From: Flavobacterium tegetincola DSM 22377
GTDB lineage: Bacteria; Bacteroidota; Bacteroidia; Flavobacteriales; Flavobacteriaceae
Length of the DNA stretch: 64,000 nt
Direction of reading: 5' to 3'
Assembly (NCBI RefSeq): GCF_000425485.1
Contig: NZ_KE384385.1
Span: 62,001 to 126,000 of the forward strand
The notes below the pieces were generated by a model. The model ran no database searches. It worked only from the letters and a program-made list of their open reading frames with translations, and was not told the DNA's origin. The translations under genes and the position numbers were made by a program. This document shows positions 1-8,240 of this stretch, one piece after another. The first letter of the stretch is position 1. Every line of letters begins with the position of its first letter.

Positions 1-153
1 TTTGTGGTTCAATTTATAGTTTACAAAAATAGTTTTTAAAACGAAACATGCTAAATAATTTTAAATAAAATGCATTTCCCGTACCATTATTAACAAAATT
101 AGATAAACAAGTGACACAATTAGAGATTAACAAATTAAAAATCAACACAAAGG

Positions 154-182
154 TTGCATGCGTAAAAAAAAATGTATCTTTG
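154..182 (+). promoter_or_regulatory. rpsP promoter (TTG-18 bp-TATCTTTG)
   Basis: A TTG at 154-156 and TATCTTTG at 175-182 are separated by 18 bp, matching the Bacteroidota housekeeping promoter pattern TTG-N17-23-TAnnTTTG. The predicted start near 190 leaves a leader of about 40 nt before the rpsP ATG at 231. Confidence 0.7.
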
Positions 183-197
183 CACCCTTAATTAATC

Positions 198-212
198 GAG
201 GTCGTGTACCTC
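198..212 (+). promoter_or_regulatory. small hairpin in the rpsP leader
   Basis: GAGGT (198-202) and ACCTC (208-212) form a 5-bp stem with a 5-nt loop inside the predicted rpsP 5' leader, 18 nt ahead of the start codon. It has no U-tract, so it is not a terminator. An autoregulatory role for a ribosomal-protein operon is only a guess. Confidence 0.3.
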
Positions 213-230
213 AAAATTTAATCTTAGATT

Positions 231-773
231 ATGTCTGTAAAAATTAGATTACAAAGACACGGTAAAAAAGGAAAACCTTTTTACTGGGTTGTAGCAGCTG
301 ATGCTCGTTCAAAAAGAGATGGTAAATACCTAGAAAAAATTGGTACTTACAATCCAAACACTAACCCTGCAACTATTGAATTAGATGTAGATAGCGCTGT
401 TAGATGGTTGCACAATGGTGCTCAGCCAACTGATACTGCAAAAGCAATTCTTTCTTACAAAGGTGCTTTATTGAAACACCACCTTGATGGAGGTATTCGT
501 AAAGGAGCTTTAACACAAGAACAAGCTGATGCAAAATTAGCTACTTGGTTAGAAGCTAAAGACGGTAAAGTTGAGGCTAAAAAAGACGGATTGTCTACTT
601 CTAAAGCTGATGCAAGAACGAAAGCTCTTGAAGCAGAGAAAAAAGTAAATGAAAACCGTGTTGCTGCTGTTAAAAAAGCGGAAGCTGATTTAATTGCTGC
701 ATCTGAGGCTGCAAATGCTGAAGTTGCTACTGAAGAAGCAACAGAAGAAAACAACGAAGAAACTCAAGCCTAA
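231..773 (+). CDS. rpsP: 30S ribosomal protein S16 with long C-terminal extension
   Basis: This is a small-subunit ribosomal protein. The N-terminal ~85 residues are canonical S16 (MSVKIRLQRHGKKGKPFYW, then the ARSKRDG and KIGTYNPN segments). S16 is usually 80-90 residues; this one has 180, because residues ~86-180 form an extension rich in Ala, Lys and Glu that is predicted to be helical or disordered. Such tails occur in flavobacterial S16. The gene starts the rpsP-rimM operon (14 bp gap) and has a good TAnnTTTG promoter. The function of the tail is unknown; the identity of the core is certain. Confidence 0.97.
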   Translation: MSVKIRLQRHGKKGKPFYWVVAADARSKRDGKYLEKIGTYNPNTNPATIELDVDSAVRWLHNGAQPTDTAKAILSYKGALLKHHLDGGIRKGALTQEQADAKLATWLEAKDGKVEAKKDGLSTSKADARTKALEAEKKVNENRVAAVKKAEADLIAASEAANAEVATEEATEENNEETQA

Positions 774-787
774 TTTAAGTAGCGGTT

Positions 788-1312
788 ATGCGTAAAGAAG
801 ATTGTTTCTATTTAGGTAAGATCGCAAAAAAATTTAGTTTTAAAGGGGAAGTTTTGGTCTATCTTGACACAGACGAACCCGAGTTATACGAAAACTTGGA
901 ATCAATGTTTGTCGAATGCGGCAAACATTTGGTTCCTTTTTTTATTGAAAACTGTTCGTTACACAAAAATGATTTTCTACGTGTTCGCTTTGAAGATGTA
1001 AAAAATGAGGAAGAAGCGGATGCTTTACTAGGCAATCATGTTTATCTTCCTTTAAAAATGTTACCAAAACTTACGGGTAACAAATTCTATTTTCACGAAG
1101 TAATTGGATTTGAAGTAGAAGACAAAAGACTTGGAATCGTTGGGGAAATCCAATCCATCAACGACAGTTCAGCACAACCTCTATTTGAAGTTTTGAATGA
1201 TGGCGTTGAAATCTTAATCCCGATGATTGACCATTTTCTTGTCAAAATTGACCGAGAAAATAAAAAGGTTATTATGGATTTACCAGAAGGACTTATTGAA
1301 ATGTATTTGTAA
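788..1312 (+). CDS. rimM: 16S rRNA processing protein RimM
   Basis: RimM is a ribosome-maturation factor that binds S19 and helps assemble the 30S head. The 174 residues match the usual length: an N-terminal RimM beta-barrel (about 1-88, beginning YLGKIAKKFSFKGEVLVYLDTDEPELY broken as two strands) and a C-terminal PRC-barrel (about 98-172, with ILIPMIDHFLVKID). It follows rpsP by 14 bp, the classic rpsP-rimM pairing, and is probably transcribed from the same promoter. A long AT-rich hairpin follows it at 1326-1386. Confidence 0.94.
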   Translation: MRKEDCFYLGKIAKKFSFKGEVLVYLDTDEPELYENLESMFVECGKHLVPFFIENCSLHKNDFLRVRFEDVKNEEEADALLGNHVYLPLKMLPKLTGNKFYFHEVIGFEVEDKRLGIVGEIQSINDSSAQPLFEVLNDGVEILIPMIDHFLVKIDRENKKVIMDLPEGLIEMYL

Positions 1313-1325
1313 AATTATAATTTTG

Positions 1326-1386
1326 AACCATTAAGAAATTAAGAAATTTAAGGTAAAACTTAATGAAACTCAATTTCTTAATGGTT
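1326..1386 (+). repeat. long AT-rich inverted repeat, terminator-like
   Basis: Arms of 15 bp pair perfectly (1326-1340 with 1372-1386; AACCATTAAG and its complement at the outer ends), followed by a T-rich run. It lies between rimM and the methyltransferase gene. The same AACCATTAAG outer end recurs in the hairpins at 30363-30432 and 31272-31342, so it looks like a dispersed repeat used as an intergenic hairpin. Confidence 0.55.
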
Positions 1387-1402
1387 TTAATTTTTTAGAT
1401 AA

Positions 1403-2116
1403 ATGTCAACATTTAAATTCAAACAATTTTCTGTAGAACAAGACCGCTGTGCAATGAAAATTGGCACCGATGGCGTTTTACTTGGCGCTTGGAGTCCCAT
1501 TCCTGAAATTGCGATTAGCGTTTTAGATATTGGTGCTGGAACCGGAATCATTGCTTTAATGCTTGCTCAAAGAAGTACTGCGGAACAAATTGACGCCGTA
1601 GAAATCGATGAAGAGGCGTATGAACAAGCTACCGAAAATTTTGAAAACTCTCCTTGGGGTGATCGTTTATTTTGTTTTCATGCCGGTTTAGACGAATTGA
1701 TTGAAGAACCGGAAGACGAATATGATTTGATTATTTCCAATCCTCCTTTTTACACCGAAAACTACAAAACAGAAGATTCTCAAAGAGATTTAGCACGATT
1801 TGAAGTTGCCATGCCTTTTGAAATGTTGGTTGAAGCTGCGGATTTATTGCTTTCTGAAAACGGAATATTTTCAGTAATTATCCCTTTTAAAGAAGAAGAA
1901 AGTTTCCTTGCTTTAGCAAGAGATTTTGAATTATTCCCGATGAAAATCACCCGTGTAAAAGGAACATCAACCTCCGAAATCAAGCGAAGTTTATTGGCTT
2001 TTAAACGACTTGAAAGTAATGAAATCGAAATTAACGAGTTAGTTATTGAAACCGAAAGACATGTTTACACAGAAGAATATATTTCTTTGACGAAGGATTT
2101 TTATTTGAAGATGTAA
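1403..2116 (+). CDS. trmN6: tRNA1(Val) (adenine(37)-N6)-methyltransferase family protein
   Basis: This is a class I SAM-dependent methyltransferase of the TrmN6/YfiC type, which modifies A37 next to the tRNA(Val) anticodon. Visible motifs are the N-terminal FKFKQF and GTDGVLLGAW signature (21-30), the SAM-binding LDIGAGTGIIAL (41-52), the acidic VEID strand (66-69) and the N6-adenine catalytic NPPF (113-116). The length of 237 is normal. It follows the rpsP-rimM operon after a 90 bp gap containing a hairpin. The specific tRNA target is inferred from family resemblance; the N6-adenine methyltransferase fold is clear. Confidence 0.85.
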   Translation: MSTFKFKQFSVEQDRCAMKIGTDGVLLGAWSPIPEIAISVLDIGAGTGIIALMLAQRSTAEQIDAVEIDEEAYEQATENFENSPWGDRLFCFHAGLDELIEEPEDEYDLIISNPPFYTENYKTEDSQRDLARFEVAMPFEMLVEAADLLLSENGIFSVIIPFKEEESFLALARDFELFPMKITRVKGTSTSEIKRSLLAFKRLESNEIEINELVIETERHVYTEEYISLTKDFYLKM

Positions 2117-2291
2117 TTCCCTTAAACCGCAATATGGATTACTTCGCCAGTTTACCGGATTCTTGCGCAATGAATATTGATTTAATACATTCATTAAAAA
2201 CAAAAAGAGGACAACGATTAGCATAATATTTTAACGGACTGCCCTTATCTTTAAAAATACCGAATTTGGGGTAAATTATAACTTCTGTTTG

Positions 2292-2322
2292 TTGATTTGT
2301 TAACTATCTTTCTTTATTTTTG
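2292..2322 (+). promoter_or_regulatory. promoter of the acyl-CoA dehydrogenase gene
   Basis: TTG at 2292-2294 is followed after 20 bp by TATTTTTG at 2315-2322, fitting the TTG...TAnnTTTG pattern. The leader would be about 15-18 nt before the ATG at 2346. Confidence 0.6.
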
Positions 2323-2345
2323 CGAAGACTTAAAATTTCACAACA

Positions 2346-3524
2346 ATGAGACCCGATCTTTTTCAAGCTCCAGATTATTATTTATTAGACGATTTACTTA
2401 CAGATGAACACAAGCTCGTTCGCGATTCAGCTCGCGCTTGGGTAAAACGTGAAGTTTCTCCAATTATTGAAGACTTTGCACAACGTGCAGAATTTCCAAA
2501 ACAAATTATAAAAGGTTTGGGCGAAATTGGTGGATTTGGACCTTACATCCCAGAAGAATATGGCGGTGCAGGTTTAGATCAAATTTCTTACGGATTGATT
2601 ATGCAAGAAATCGAAAGAGGTGATTCAGGCGTTCGTTCTACTTCATCTGTTCAATCTTCTTTGGTAATGTACCCCATTTGGAAATTTGGAACAGAAGAGC
2701 AACGTGTAAAATATCTACCAAAATTAGCTACTGGCGAATTTATGGGCTGTTTTGGATTAACTGAACCGGATCATGGTTCAAATCCAAGCGGATTGACTAC
2801 CAATTTTAAAGACATGGGTGACCATTATTTATTAAATGGTGCAAAAATGTGGATTTCAAATGCTCCCTTTGCAGATATTGCTGTAGTTTGGGCTAAAAAT
2901 GAAGAAGGAAGAATTCACGGACTTATCGTAGAACGTGGAATGGAAGGTTTTACTACTCCTGAAACACACAATAAATGGTCGCTTCGTGCAAGTGCCACTG
3001 GTGAATTGATTTTTGACAATGTGAAAGTACCAAAGGAAAACTTAATGCCAGGAAAATCTGGTTTAGGAGCACCAATGCAATGTTTGGATTCAGCACGATA
3101 CGGAATCGCTTGGGGCGCTATTGGTGCCGCAATGGATTGTTATGATACAGCTTTGCGTTATGCAAAAGAAAGAATTCAGTTTGACAAACCTATCGCTGGA
3201 ACGCAATTACAACAAAAGAAATTAGCTGAAATGATTACTGAAATCACAAAAGCACAATTGTTGACTTGGCGTTTAGGTGTTTTGAGAAATGAAGGAAAAG
3301 CGACTACCGCTCAAATTTCTATGGCAAAAAGAAATAACGTAGACATGGCAATTAACATTGCTAGAGAAGCGCGTCAAATTCTTGGCGGAATGGGAATTAC
3401 TGGCGAATATTCAATCATGCGTCACATGATGAACTTGGAATCTGTAATTACTTACGAAGGAACCCATGATATTCATTTATTGATTACTGGAATGGACATT
3501 ACAGGAATTCCAGCTTTTAAATAA
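2346..3524 (+). CDS. acyl-CoA dehydrogenase, glutaryl-CoA dehydrogenase type
   Basis: This is an FAD-dependent acyl-CoA dehydrogenase of 392 residues. The opening (RPDLFQAPDYYLLDDLLTDEHK) and the whole layout are those of glutaryl-CoA dehydrogenase, which oxidises and decarboxylates glutaryl-CoA to crotonyl-CoA in lysine/tryptophan breakdown. The FAD/substrate region has CFGLTEPDHGSNP, and the catalytic base is Glu371 in TYEGTHDIH. The C-terminal helical domain carries ARQILGGMGITGEY. It is monocistronic with its own promoter and a strong terminator. A nearby saccharopine-dehydrogenase-like gene (5856) makes a lysine-catabolic role plausible, but substrate choice is not proven. Confidence 0.88.
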   Translation: MRPDLFQAPDYYLLDDLLTDEHKLVRDSARAWVKREVSPIIEDFAQRAEFPKQIIKGLGEIGGFGPYIPEEYGGAGLDQISYGLIMQEIERGDSGVRSTSSVQSSLVMYPIWKFGTEEQRVKYLPKLATGEFMGCFGLTEPDHGSNPSGLTTNFKDMGDHYLLNGAKMWISNAPFADIAVVWAKNEEGRIHGLIVERGMEGFTTPETHNKWSLRASATGELIFDNVKVPKENLMPGKSGLGAPMQCLDSARYGIAWGAIGAAMDCYDTALRYAKERIQFDKPIAGTQLQQKKLAEMITEITKAQLLTWRLGVLRNEGKATTAQISMAKRNNVDMAINIAREARQILGGMGITGEYSIMRHMMNLESVITYEGTHDIHLLITGMDITGIPAFK

Positions 3525-3554
3525 TTTTAAAGGTTACAAGATACTATTAAAGTA

Positions 3555-3594
3555 AAAAGTCCTGATTGCTGAAAAGTAATCAGGACTTTTTTTT
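3555..3594 (+). terminator. rho-independent terminator of the acyl-CoA dehydrogenase gene
   Basis: AAAAGTCCTGATT (3555-3567) pairs with AATCAGGACTTTT (3578-3590), and the T-run continues to 3594. Confidence 0.85.
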
Positions 3595-3611
3595 ATCTAA
3601 ATTGCAGGACG

Positions 3612-3648
3612 AAAAAAAACCCGATTATCGAAATAATCGGGCTTTTTG
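3612..3648 (-). terminator. pckA terminator with UUCG tetraloop (bidirectional)
   Basis: CCCGATTAT (3620-3628) and ATAATCGGG (3633-3641) form a perfect 9-bp stem. Read on the minus strand the loop is TTCG and a run of eight T follows. A T-run on the plus side lets it act in both directions between convergent genes. Confidence 0.85.
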
Positions 3649-3672
3649 ATATTTAAAGTGTTCGATTAGGAA

Positions 3673-5277
3673 CTAAACTATAGGTCCACCTGCTAAAATT
3701 TCTTCGTTAGCAAACTCTTCGAATTTAGCAAAATTTTCTTGGAACTTTTTACCTAATTCAATCGCTTTCTTGTCGTAAAGATCTTTGTCTTCCCATGTAT
3801 TTCTTGGGTTCAAGATTTCACTTGGAACGTTTGGACACGATTGTGGTTTTTCAATTCCAAAAACTTCGTGCTTTTCAAAAGTCACATTATCTAAATCACC
3901 TTCTAAAGCAGCGGTAATCATAGCACGCGTATATTTCAATTTCATACGACTTCCAATTCCATAAGGTCCACCAGTCCAACCCGTGTTGATCAACCAAACT
4001 TGAACACCAGTATCTTTCAATTTCTGACTTAACATTTCAGCATATTTTGTTGGATGTAACGGCATAAATGGCGCTCCAAAACAAGCAGAAAAGTTAGGTT
4101 GTGGCTCTGTAACACCTGCTTCAGTTCCAGCTACTTTTGCAGTATATCCTGAAATAAAGTGGTAAGCCGCTTGACCTGGAGTCAATTTTGAGATTGGAGG
4201 TAAAATTCCAAATGAATCTGCTGTTAAGAAGAAAATGTTTTTTGGATTTTTTCCAATTGATCCCGGTTGAATATTATCAATATGGTAAATTGGGTAACTT
4301 ACACGTGTATTTGGCGTGATTGAAACATCGTCAAAATCCACTTCGTTAGTTCCTTTTTTGAATACAACATTTTCAAGAATTGCTCCTTTTTTAATAGCTC
4401 TAAAAATATCCGGCTCCTGCTCTTCCGTTAATGTGATCACTTTAGCATAACAACCGCCTTCAAAGTTGAATACCGTATTTTCAGCAGTCCAACCGTGCTC
4501 ATCGTCTCCAATTAACTTACGTTTTGGATCTGCCGATAATGTTGTTTTTCCTGTTCCTGAAAGACCGAAGAAAATTGCTGTGTCGCCATCATTTCCTACG
4601 TTTGCACTACAGTGCATTGGTAACGTATTTTTATCTACTGGTAAAATAAAGTTTAATGCAGAGAAAATTCCTTTTTTCATCTCTCCAGTATAACCCGTTC
4701 CACCGATTAAAGCAATTTTACGTGTAAAGTCTAATATAGCAAAATTATGCTGACGCGTTCCATCAACAGCAGGATCTGCCATAAAACCTGGTGCGCAAAT
4801 TAATTTCCAATCTGGCGCAAAGTTTGCTAATTCAGACTCTTCTGGACGAAGAAACATATTATAGCAAAATAAGTTTGATGATGCTAATTCAGTTACCACG
4901 CGAACGTTTAAACGATAGTTAGGATCTGCACAAACATAACTGTCACGAACAAAAACTTCTTTTTGCTCTGAAAGATAGTTGGTTACTTTTTTATAAAGCT
5001 TGTCAAAGTTTTCTGATGAAAAGGGAATGTTAACTTTTCCCCACCATACTTTATCTTCTGTAATAGCATCTTTAACAATGAAACGGTCTTGAGGCGACCT
5101 TCCTGTAAACTCGCCGGTGTTAATTGATAGAGCTCCAGTTGAGCTTTCTACTCCTTCGCCAGACTTGATAGTGATATCATGTAGTTGATCTGGCGTCAAT
5201 TGGTAATGAACATTTGAATTTTTAATTCCTAATTCGTCTAACGAAATCGATTTCGTAATTGAAGCGTTATTATCCAT
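3673..5277 (-). CDS. pckA: phosphoenolpyruvate carboxykinase (ATP)
   Basis: PckA converts oxaloacetate and ATP to phosphoenolpyruvate, CO2 and ADP, the entry step of gluconeogenesis. The 534 residues match the ATP-type family. The P-loop is GLSGTGKTT (238-246), the metal/ATP segment GDDEHGW (257-263), and the substrate-loop FTGRSPQDRF is at about 57-66. It has an upstream TACTTTTG element and a terminator with a UUCG loop. The start at MDNNASITK gives a normal N-terminus. There is no sign of damage. Confidence 0.97.
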   Translation of the reverse strand: MDNNASITKSISLDELGIKNSNVHYQLTPDQLHDITIKSGEGVESSTGALSINTGEFTGRSPQDRFIVKDAITEDKVWWGKVNIPFSSENFDKLYKKVTNYLSEQKEVFVRDSYVCADPNYRLNVRVVTELASSNLFCYNMFLRPEESELANFAPDWKLICAPGFMADPAVDGTRQHNFAILDFTRKIALIGGTGYTGEMKKGIFSALNFILPVDKNTLPMHCSANVGNDGDTAIFFGLSGTGKTTLSADPKRKLIGDDEHGWTAENTVFNFEGGCYAKVITLTEEQEPDIFRAIKKGAILENVVFKKGTNEVDFDDVSITPNTRVSYPIYHIDNIQPGSIGKNPKNIFFLTADSFGILPPISKLTPGQAAYHFISGYTAKVAGTEAGVTEPQPNFSACFGAPFMPLHPTKYAEMLSQKLKDTGVQVWLINTGWTGGPYGIGSRMKLKYTRAMITAALEGDLDNVTFEKHEVFGIEKPQSCPNVPSEILNPRNTWEDKDLYDKKAIELGKKFQENFAKFEEFANEEILAGGPIV

Positions 5278-5311
5278 AAATTTAATTGTTGTGTGTGTTT
5301 AATACAGATTG

Positions 5312-5319
5312 CAAAAGTA
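5312..5319 (-). promoter_or_regulatory. pckA -7 promoter element
   Basis: The minus strand reads TACTTTTG at 5319-5312, matching TAnnTTTG, about 35 bp ahead of the pckA start. A clear -33 TTG at the usual distance is not seen. Confidence 0.5.
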
Positions 5320-5347
5320 AAAATTATATTTTAGATGAAGTACTATT

Positions 5348-5746
5348 CTATTGAAATTGTGACTTATTCTTAAAAATGTCAATAAATACCATCGCCCAAG
5401 CGATAATAAATAACAATCCTCCGATTGGTGTTATGAATCCGATTACTTTAAAGTCAAACGAAGTGATTGCATTTGTTGCCAATAAATAAATAGAACCTGA
5501 AAAAAATACAACACCAAAGATGACCATTATATGTATGATTTTTTTAGTTTTTTCTTGAACCATGTTGTTTGTTGCCAGAAACAACAAGAATAATGCATGA
5601 TACATTTGGTAACGAACACCGGTTTCAAAAGTAACCAATGCATTAACATCAATTACCTTTTTTAAAGCGTGTGCTCCAAAAGCTCCTAGAACAATAGAAA
5701 CTGCTCCTAGAAAAACAGCTGTAAGAATAATCTTTCTATTCATCAT
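5348..5746 (-). CDS. DUF423 family small membrane protein
   Basis: This is a small integral membrane protein of about 132 residues with four hydrophobic segments. The sequence ILTAVFLGAVSIVLGAFGAHALKK and the YHALFLLFL stretch are typical of DUF423 (YgdD/YwdK) proteins, whose function is not established. An in-frame start at 5815 exists, but a TATCTTTG promoter element lies between it and the ATG pair at 5746/5743, so translation most likely begins there (MMNRKIIL or MNRKIIL). It is divergent from the saccharopine-dehydrogenase-like gene. Confidence 0.85.
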   Translation of the reverse strand: MMNRKIILTAVFLGAVSIVLGAFGAHALKKVIDVNALVTFETGVRYQMYHALFLLFLATNNMVQEKTKKIIHIMVIFGVVFFSGSIYLLATNAITSFDFKVIGFITPIGGLLFIIAWAMVFIDIFKNKSQFQ

Positions 5747-5760
5747 TTTGAAAATTTGCA

Positions 5761-5768
5761 CAAAGATA
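5761..5768 (-). promoter_or_regulatory. -7 promoter element of the DUF423 gene
   Basis: The minus strand reads TATCTTTG at 5768-5761. Transcription would start near 5754, downstream of the alternative start at 5815, and so decides the start codon in favour of 5746/5743. Confidence 0.6.
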
Positions 5769-5806
5769 CTCAAACTTTTAACGCGAGAAAGATTATAACG
5801 TTTTCG

Positions 5807-5838
5807 TTGGCACAAAATAGATCAATTTGATACCTTTG
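5807..5838 (+). promoter_or_regulatory. promoter of the saccharopine-dehydrogenase-like gene
   Basis: TTG (5807-5809), 21 bp, then TACCTTTG (5831-5838). The possible GTG start at 5838 lies inside the element, so the ATG at 5856 is the likely start, leaving a leader of about 10 nt. Confidence 0.65.
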
Positions 5839-5855
5839 TGAGAGACAACCTAACT

Positions 5856-7226
5856 ATGAGAAAAATACTTATTATTGGTGCTGGACGTTCCGCATCTTCG
5901 CTTATTCGCTACTTGTTGAGCAAATCTGAAGTAGAAAAATTACACATTACAATTGCCGATTTATCAGTAGAATTGGCACAAAAGAAAACTCAAAATCATG
6001 CTAATGCTGCTGCATTGGCGCTAGACATTTTCAATACAGAACAGCGCCAAGCTGAAATTCAAAAAGCAGATATCGTTATTTCAATGTTGCCGGCTCACTT
6101 GCATATTGAAGTGGCTAAAGATTGTGTGGCTTTTGGCAAAAACATGGTTACCGCTTCTTACATCAGTACCGAAATGCAAGCTTTAAATGACGAAGCTGTG
6201 GCAAAAGGACTTGTATTGATGAATGAAGTAGGTCTTGACCCGGGAATTGATCACATGAGCGCCATGAAAGTCATTGACGAAATAAAAGAACAAGGTGGAA
6301 AAATCATTTTGTTTGAATCGTTTTGTGGTGGTTTAGTCGCTCCTGAATCAGATAATAATTTGTGGAATTACAAATTTACTTGGGCTCCTAGAAACGTAGT
6401 TTTAGCCGGTCAAGGTGGAACTGCGAAATTTATTCAAGAAGGAAAATACAAATACATTCCGTATCAAAAGCTGTTTCGTAGAACGGAATATTTTCATGTA
6501 GAAGGTTACGGGAAATTTGAAGGCTATGCCAATCGTGATTCTTTGAAGTACCAAAATGTTTATGGCTTGGAGGATGCATTGACCTTATATAGAGGAACAA
6601 TTCGAAGAGTTGGCTTTTCAAAAGCATGGAATGTTTTTGTCCAGTTGGGAATGACAGACGACACGTATGTTATTGATAATTCAGACACAATTAGTTTCCG
6701 TGATTTTACCAACTTGTTTTTACCGTATCACCCATCGGATTCTGTGGAATCTAAATTCAGAATGAGCACGGGAATTGAACAAGATGATATTATTTGGGAC
6801 AAACTTTTAGAACTTGATTTATTTAGTGCAACAAAAATTGTCGGTGTAAAGAATGGAACACCTGCTCAAATTTTAGAACGCATCCTGAACGACAGTTGGA
6901 CTCTTGCTCCGGAAGATAAAGATATGATTGTGATGTATCATAAATTTGGGTACGAATTAAATGGCGAACACAAACAAATTGACGCCACAATGGTTTGTCT
7001 TGGCGACGACCAAACTTATACTGCAATGGCAAAAACCGTTGGACTTCCTGTGGCAATGGCGACGCTTCAGATTTTAAACGGAAATATTAAAACGCCCGGT
7101 GTGCAATTGCCAATTCGTAAGGAAGTGTACTTGCCGATATTAAAAGAATTGGAGGAATTTGGTGTGGTTTTTCATGAGAAAGAAATGCCTTACTTTGGAT
7201 ACAATCCCGATCGATTGACGGTTTAA
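5856..7226 (+). CDS. saccharopine dehydrogenase family protein
   Basis: This is an NAD(P)-dependent oxidoreductase with an N-terminal Rossmann fold (KILIIGAGRSASSLIRYL at the very start) and a C-terminal saccharopine-dehydrogenase domain. About 456 residues from the ATG at 5856 match the family. The MNEVGLDPGIDHMSAMK segment is typical of lysine-forming or glutamate-forming saccharopine dehydrogenases (LYS9-like). A role in lysine metabolism fits the neighbouring glutaryl-CoA-dehydrogenase-like gene, but related enzymes act on other opine-like substrates. It is monocistronic with its own promoter and terminator. Confidence 0.85.
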   Translation: MRKILIIGAGRSASSLIRYLLSKSEVEKLHITIADLSVELAQKKTQNHANAAALALDIFNTEQRQAEIQKADIVISMLPAHLHIEVAKDCVAFGKNMVTASYISTEMQALNDEAVAKGLVLMNEVGLDPGIDHMSAMKVIDEIKEQGGKIILFESFCGGLVAPESDNNLWNYKFTWAPRNVVLAGQGGTAKFIQEGKYKYIPYQKLFRRTEYFHVEGYGKFEGYANRDSLKYQNVYGLEDALTLYRGTIRRVGFSKAWNVFVQLGMTDDTYVIDNSDTISFRDFTNLFLPYHPSDSVESKFRMSTGIEQDDIIWDKLLELDLFSATKIVGVKNGTPAQILERILNDSWTLAPEDKDMIVMYHKFGYELNGEHKQIDATMVCLGDDQTYTAMAKTVGLPVAMATLQILNGNIKTPGVQLPIRKEVYLPILKELEEFGVVFHEKEMPYFGYNPDRLTV

Positions 7227-7248
7227 TGATCGCACAATACAATATATA

Positions 7249-7280
7249 AATTCGCTTTGATTTCAGAGCGAATTTTTTTT
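7249..7280 (+). terminator. terminator of the saccharopine-dehydrogenase-like gene
   Basis: AAATTCGCTTT pairs with AGAGCGAATTT (one G-U pair) around a short loop, followed by eight T residues. Confidence 0.8.
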
Positions 7281-7330
7281 GAATTTACTTTTTCTTGATA
7301 CCATTGCAAGCGTTCTTGTAGCAACCTCGG

Positions 7331-7440
7331 TAGCCCCGATAGGATGGAATCCCGATTTTTTTATCGGGATGGAAGGATAGCGGGAAAATGGATTGCTGAA
7401 AAAGCCCAAGCGATTCGCTCCAAAATAATCAACTGGAAGT
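7331..7440 (+). ncRNA. structured intergenic element resembling Flavo-1 RNA
   Basis: The segment begins TAGCCCCGATAG (7331-7342), has a perfect 8-bp hairpin (ATCCCGAT 7349-7356 with ATCGGGAT 7363-7370), and then GGATAGCGGGAAAA. The pair of boxes TAGCCCCGAT and ATAGCGGGA around a variable hairpin is a recurrent flavobacterial intergenic element, and I associate it with the Flavo-1 RNA motif from memory. No credible protein is encoded here. A covariance-model search would settle it. The strand is taken from the box order. Confidence 0.5.
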
Positions 7441-7483
7441 ATGCAGAAAGCTGCATTTACTCGAACTTGATGGGTTTCAAAAC

Positions 7484-7521
7484 TAAAAAAATCCGCTTTC
7501 AAATGAATGAAAGCGGATTTT
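7484..7521 (-). terminator. terminator of the zinc protease gene
   Basis: A perfect 14-bp stem (7488-7501 with 7508-7521; AAAATCCGCTTTCA and complement) with a 6-nt loop is followed on the minus strand by a T-run. It sits 20 bp past the stop codon of the protease gene. Confidence 0.85.
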
Positions 7522-7541
7522 GGTATTTATATCAATTTGGG

Positions 7542-8240
7542 TTAGTCTCTTGAACCGCCAAATACTTGTAAAGCCCAATAAAGTAAAGTGGCAACGGCTC
7601 CAATTGCAGCTACAAGATAGGTTCTTGCCGCCCATTTTAAGGAGTCTTCGGCACCTGCATATTCTTCTTGACTCAACATGTTTTTATTTTTTAGCCATGC
7701 TAAAGCGCGGTTACTTGCATCGTATTCTACTGGCAATGTTATAAAGGTAAAGATGGTGGTAATACCCATTAAGATTACTCCGGCAACGGCTACATAATAA
7801 GCCATTCCAAGACCTGCAGCTGCACCCATAATCAGTCCTCCGATGATGAGCCATTGTGAGACACTTGACGAAACATTTACCATTGGGACCATTGCCGAAC
7901 GGAATTTTAACATATCGTATGCTTGTGCGTGTTGCACTGCGTGACCTACCTCGTGAGCGGCAACGGCGGCTGCGGCTGCATTTCGCTGGTTATACACGGC
8001 TTCACTTAAATTTACTGTTTTATCTGATGGATTGTAATGATCGGTCAATCGTCCTGGTGTAGAAATTACTTGCACGTCGCGAATACCGTGATCTGCTAAC
8101 ATTTTTTCGGCAATTTCGGCACCGCTCATCCCGTTGCGCAATTGCACTTTTGAATAGAATTCAAACTTGCTTTTTAATTTGTTGCTTACCGCCCAACTTA
8201 CTAAAGCAATTATTCCAATTAAAATATAATATCCCCACAT
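7542..8240 (-). CDS. zinc metallopeptidase, YugP type, membrane protein
   Basis: This 232-residue membrane-bound metalloprotease of the Zn_peptidase_2 (YugP) family opens with a transmembrane helix (about 3-20). The zinc-binding motif is HEVGH at 96-100, and further hydrophobic segments lie at about 125-165. The family is widespread but its substrates are not defined. The start is MWGYYILIGI, and the gene appears monocistronic with a perfect-stem terminator. Upstream DNA at 8241-8460 is AT-rich; an open frame there (8161-8439, minus) overlaps this gene and looks spurious. Confidence 0.88.
   Translation of the reverse strand: MWGYYILIGIIALVSWAVSNKLKSKFEFYSKVQLRNGMSGAEIAEKMLADHGIRDVQVISTPGRLTDHYNPSDKTVNLSEAVYNQRNAAAAAVAAHEVGHAVQHAQAYDMLKFRSAMVPMVNVSSSVSQWLIIGGLIMGAAAGLGMAYYVAVAGVILMGITTIFTFITLPVEYDASNRALAWLKNKNMLSQEEYAGAEDSLKWAARTYLVAAIGAVATLLYWALQVFGGSRD

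Noticed and set aside
24..31. Minus-strand TATTTTTG promoter element for a gene to the left
   Set aside because: It matches the consensus, but no -33 box is seen and no gene is in the window to confirm it.
455..754. 99-residue minus-strand open frame inside rpsP
   Set aside because: It is a shadow of the Ala/Glu/Lys-rich tail of S16 and reads as low-complexity Ser/Ala/Phe.
2134..2226. 30-codon open frame between the methyltransferase and acyl-CoA dehydrogenase genes
   Set aside because: It is too short, with no start signal or family resemblance; the gap otherwise holds only AT-rich DNA and a promoter.
7263..7553. Short open frames on both strands between 7263 and 7553
   Set aside because: They cover the Flavo-1-like element and the terminators of both neighbours, and their translations look random.
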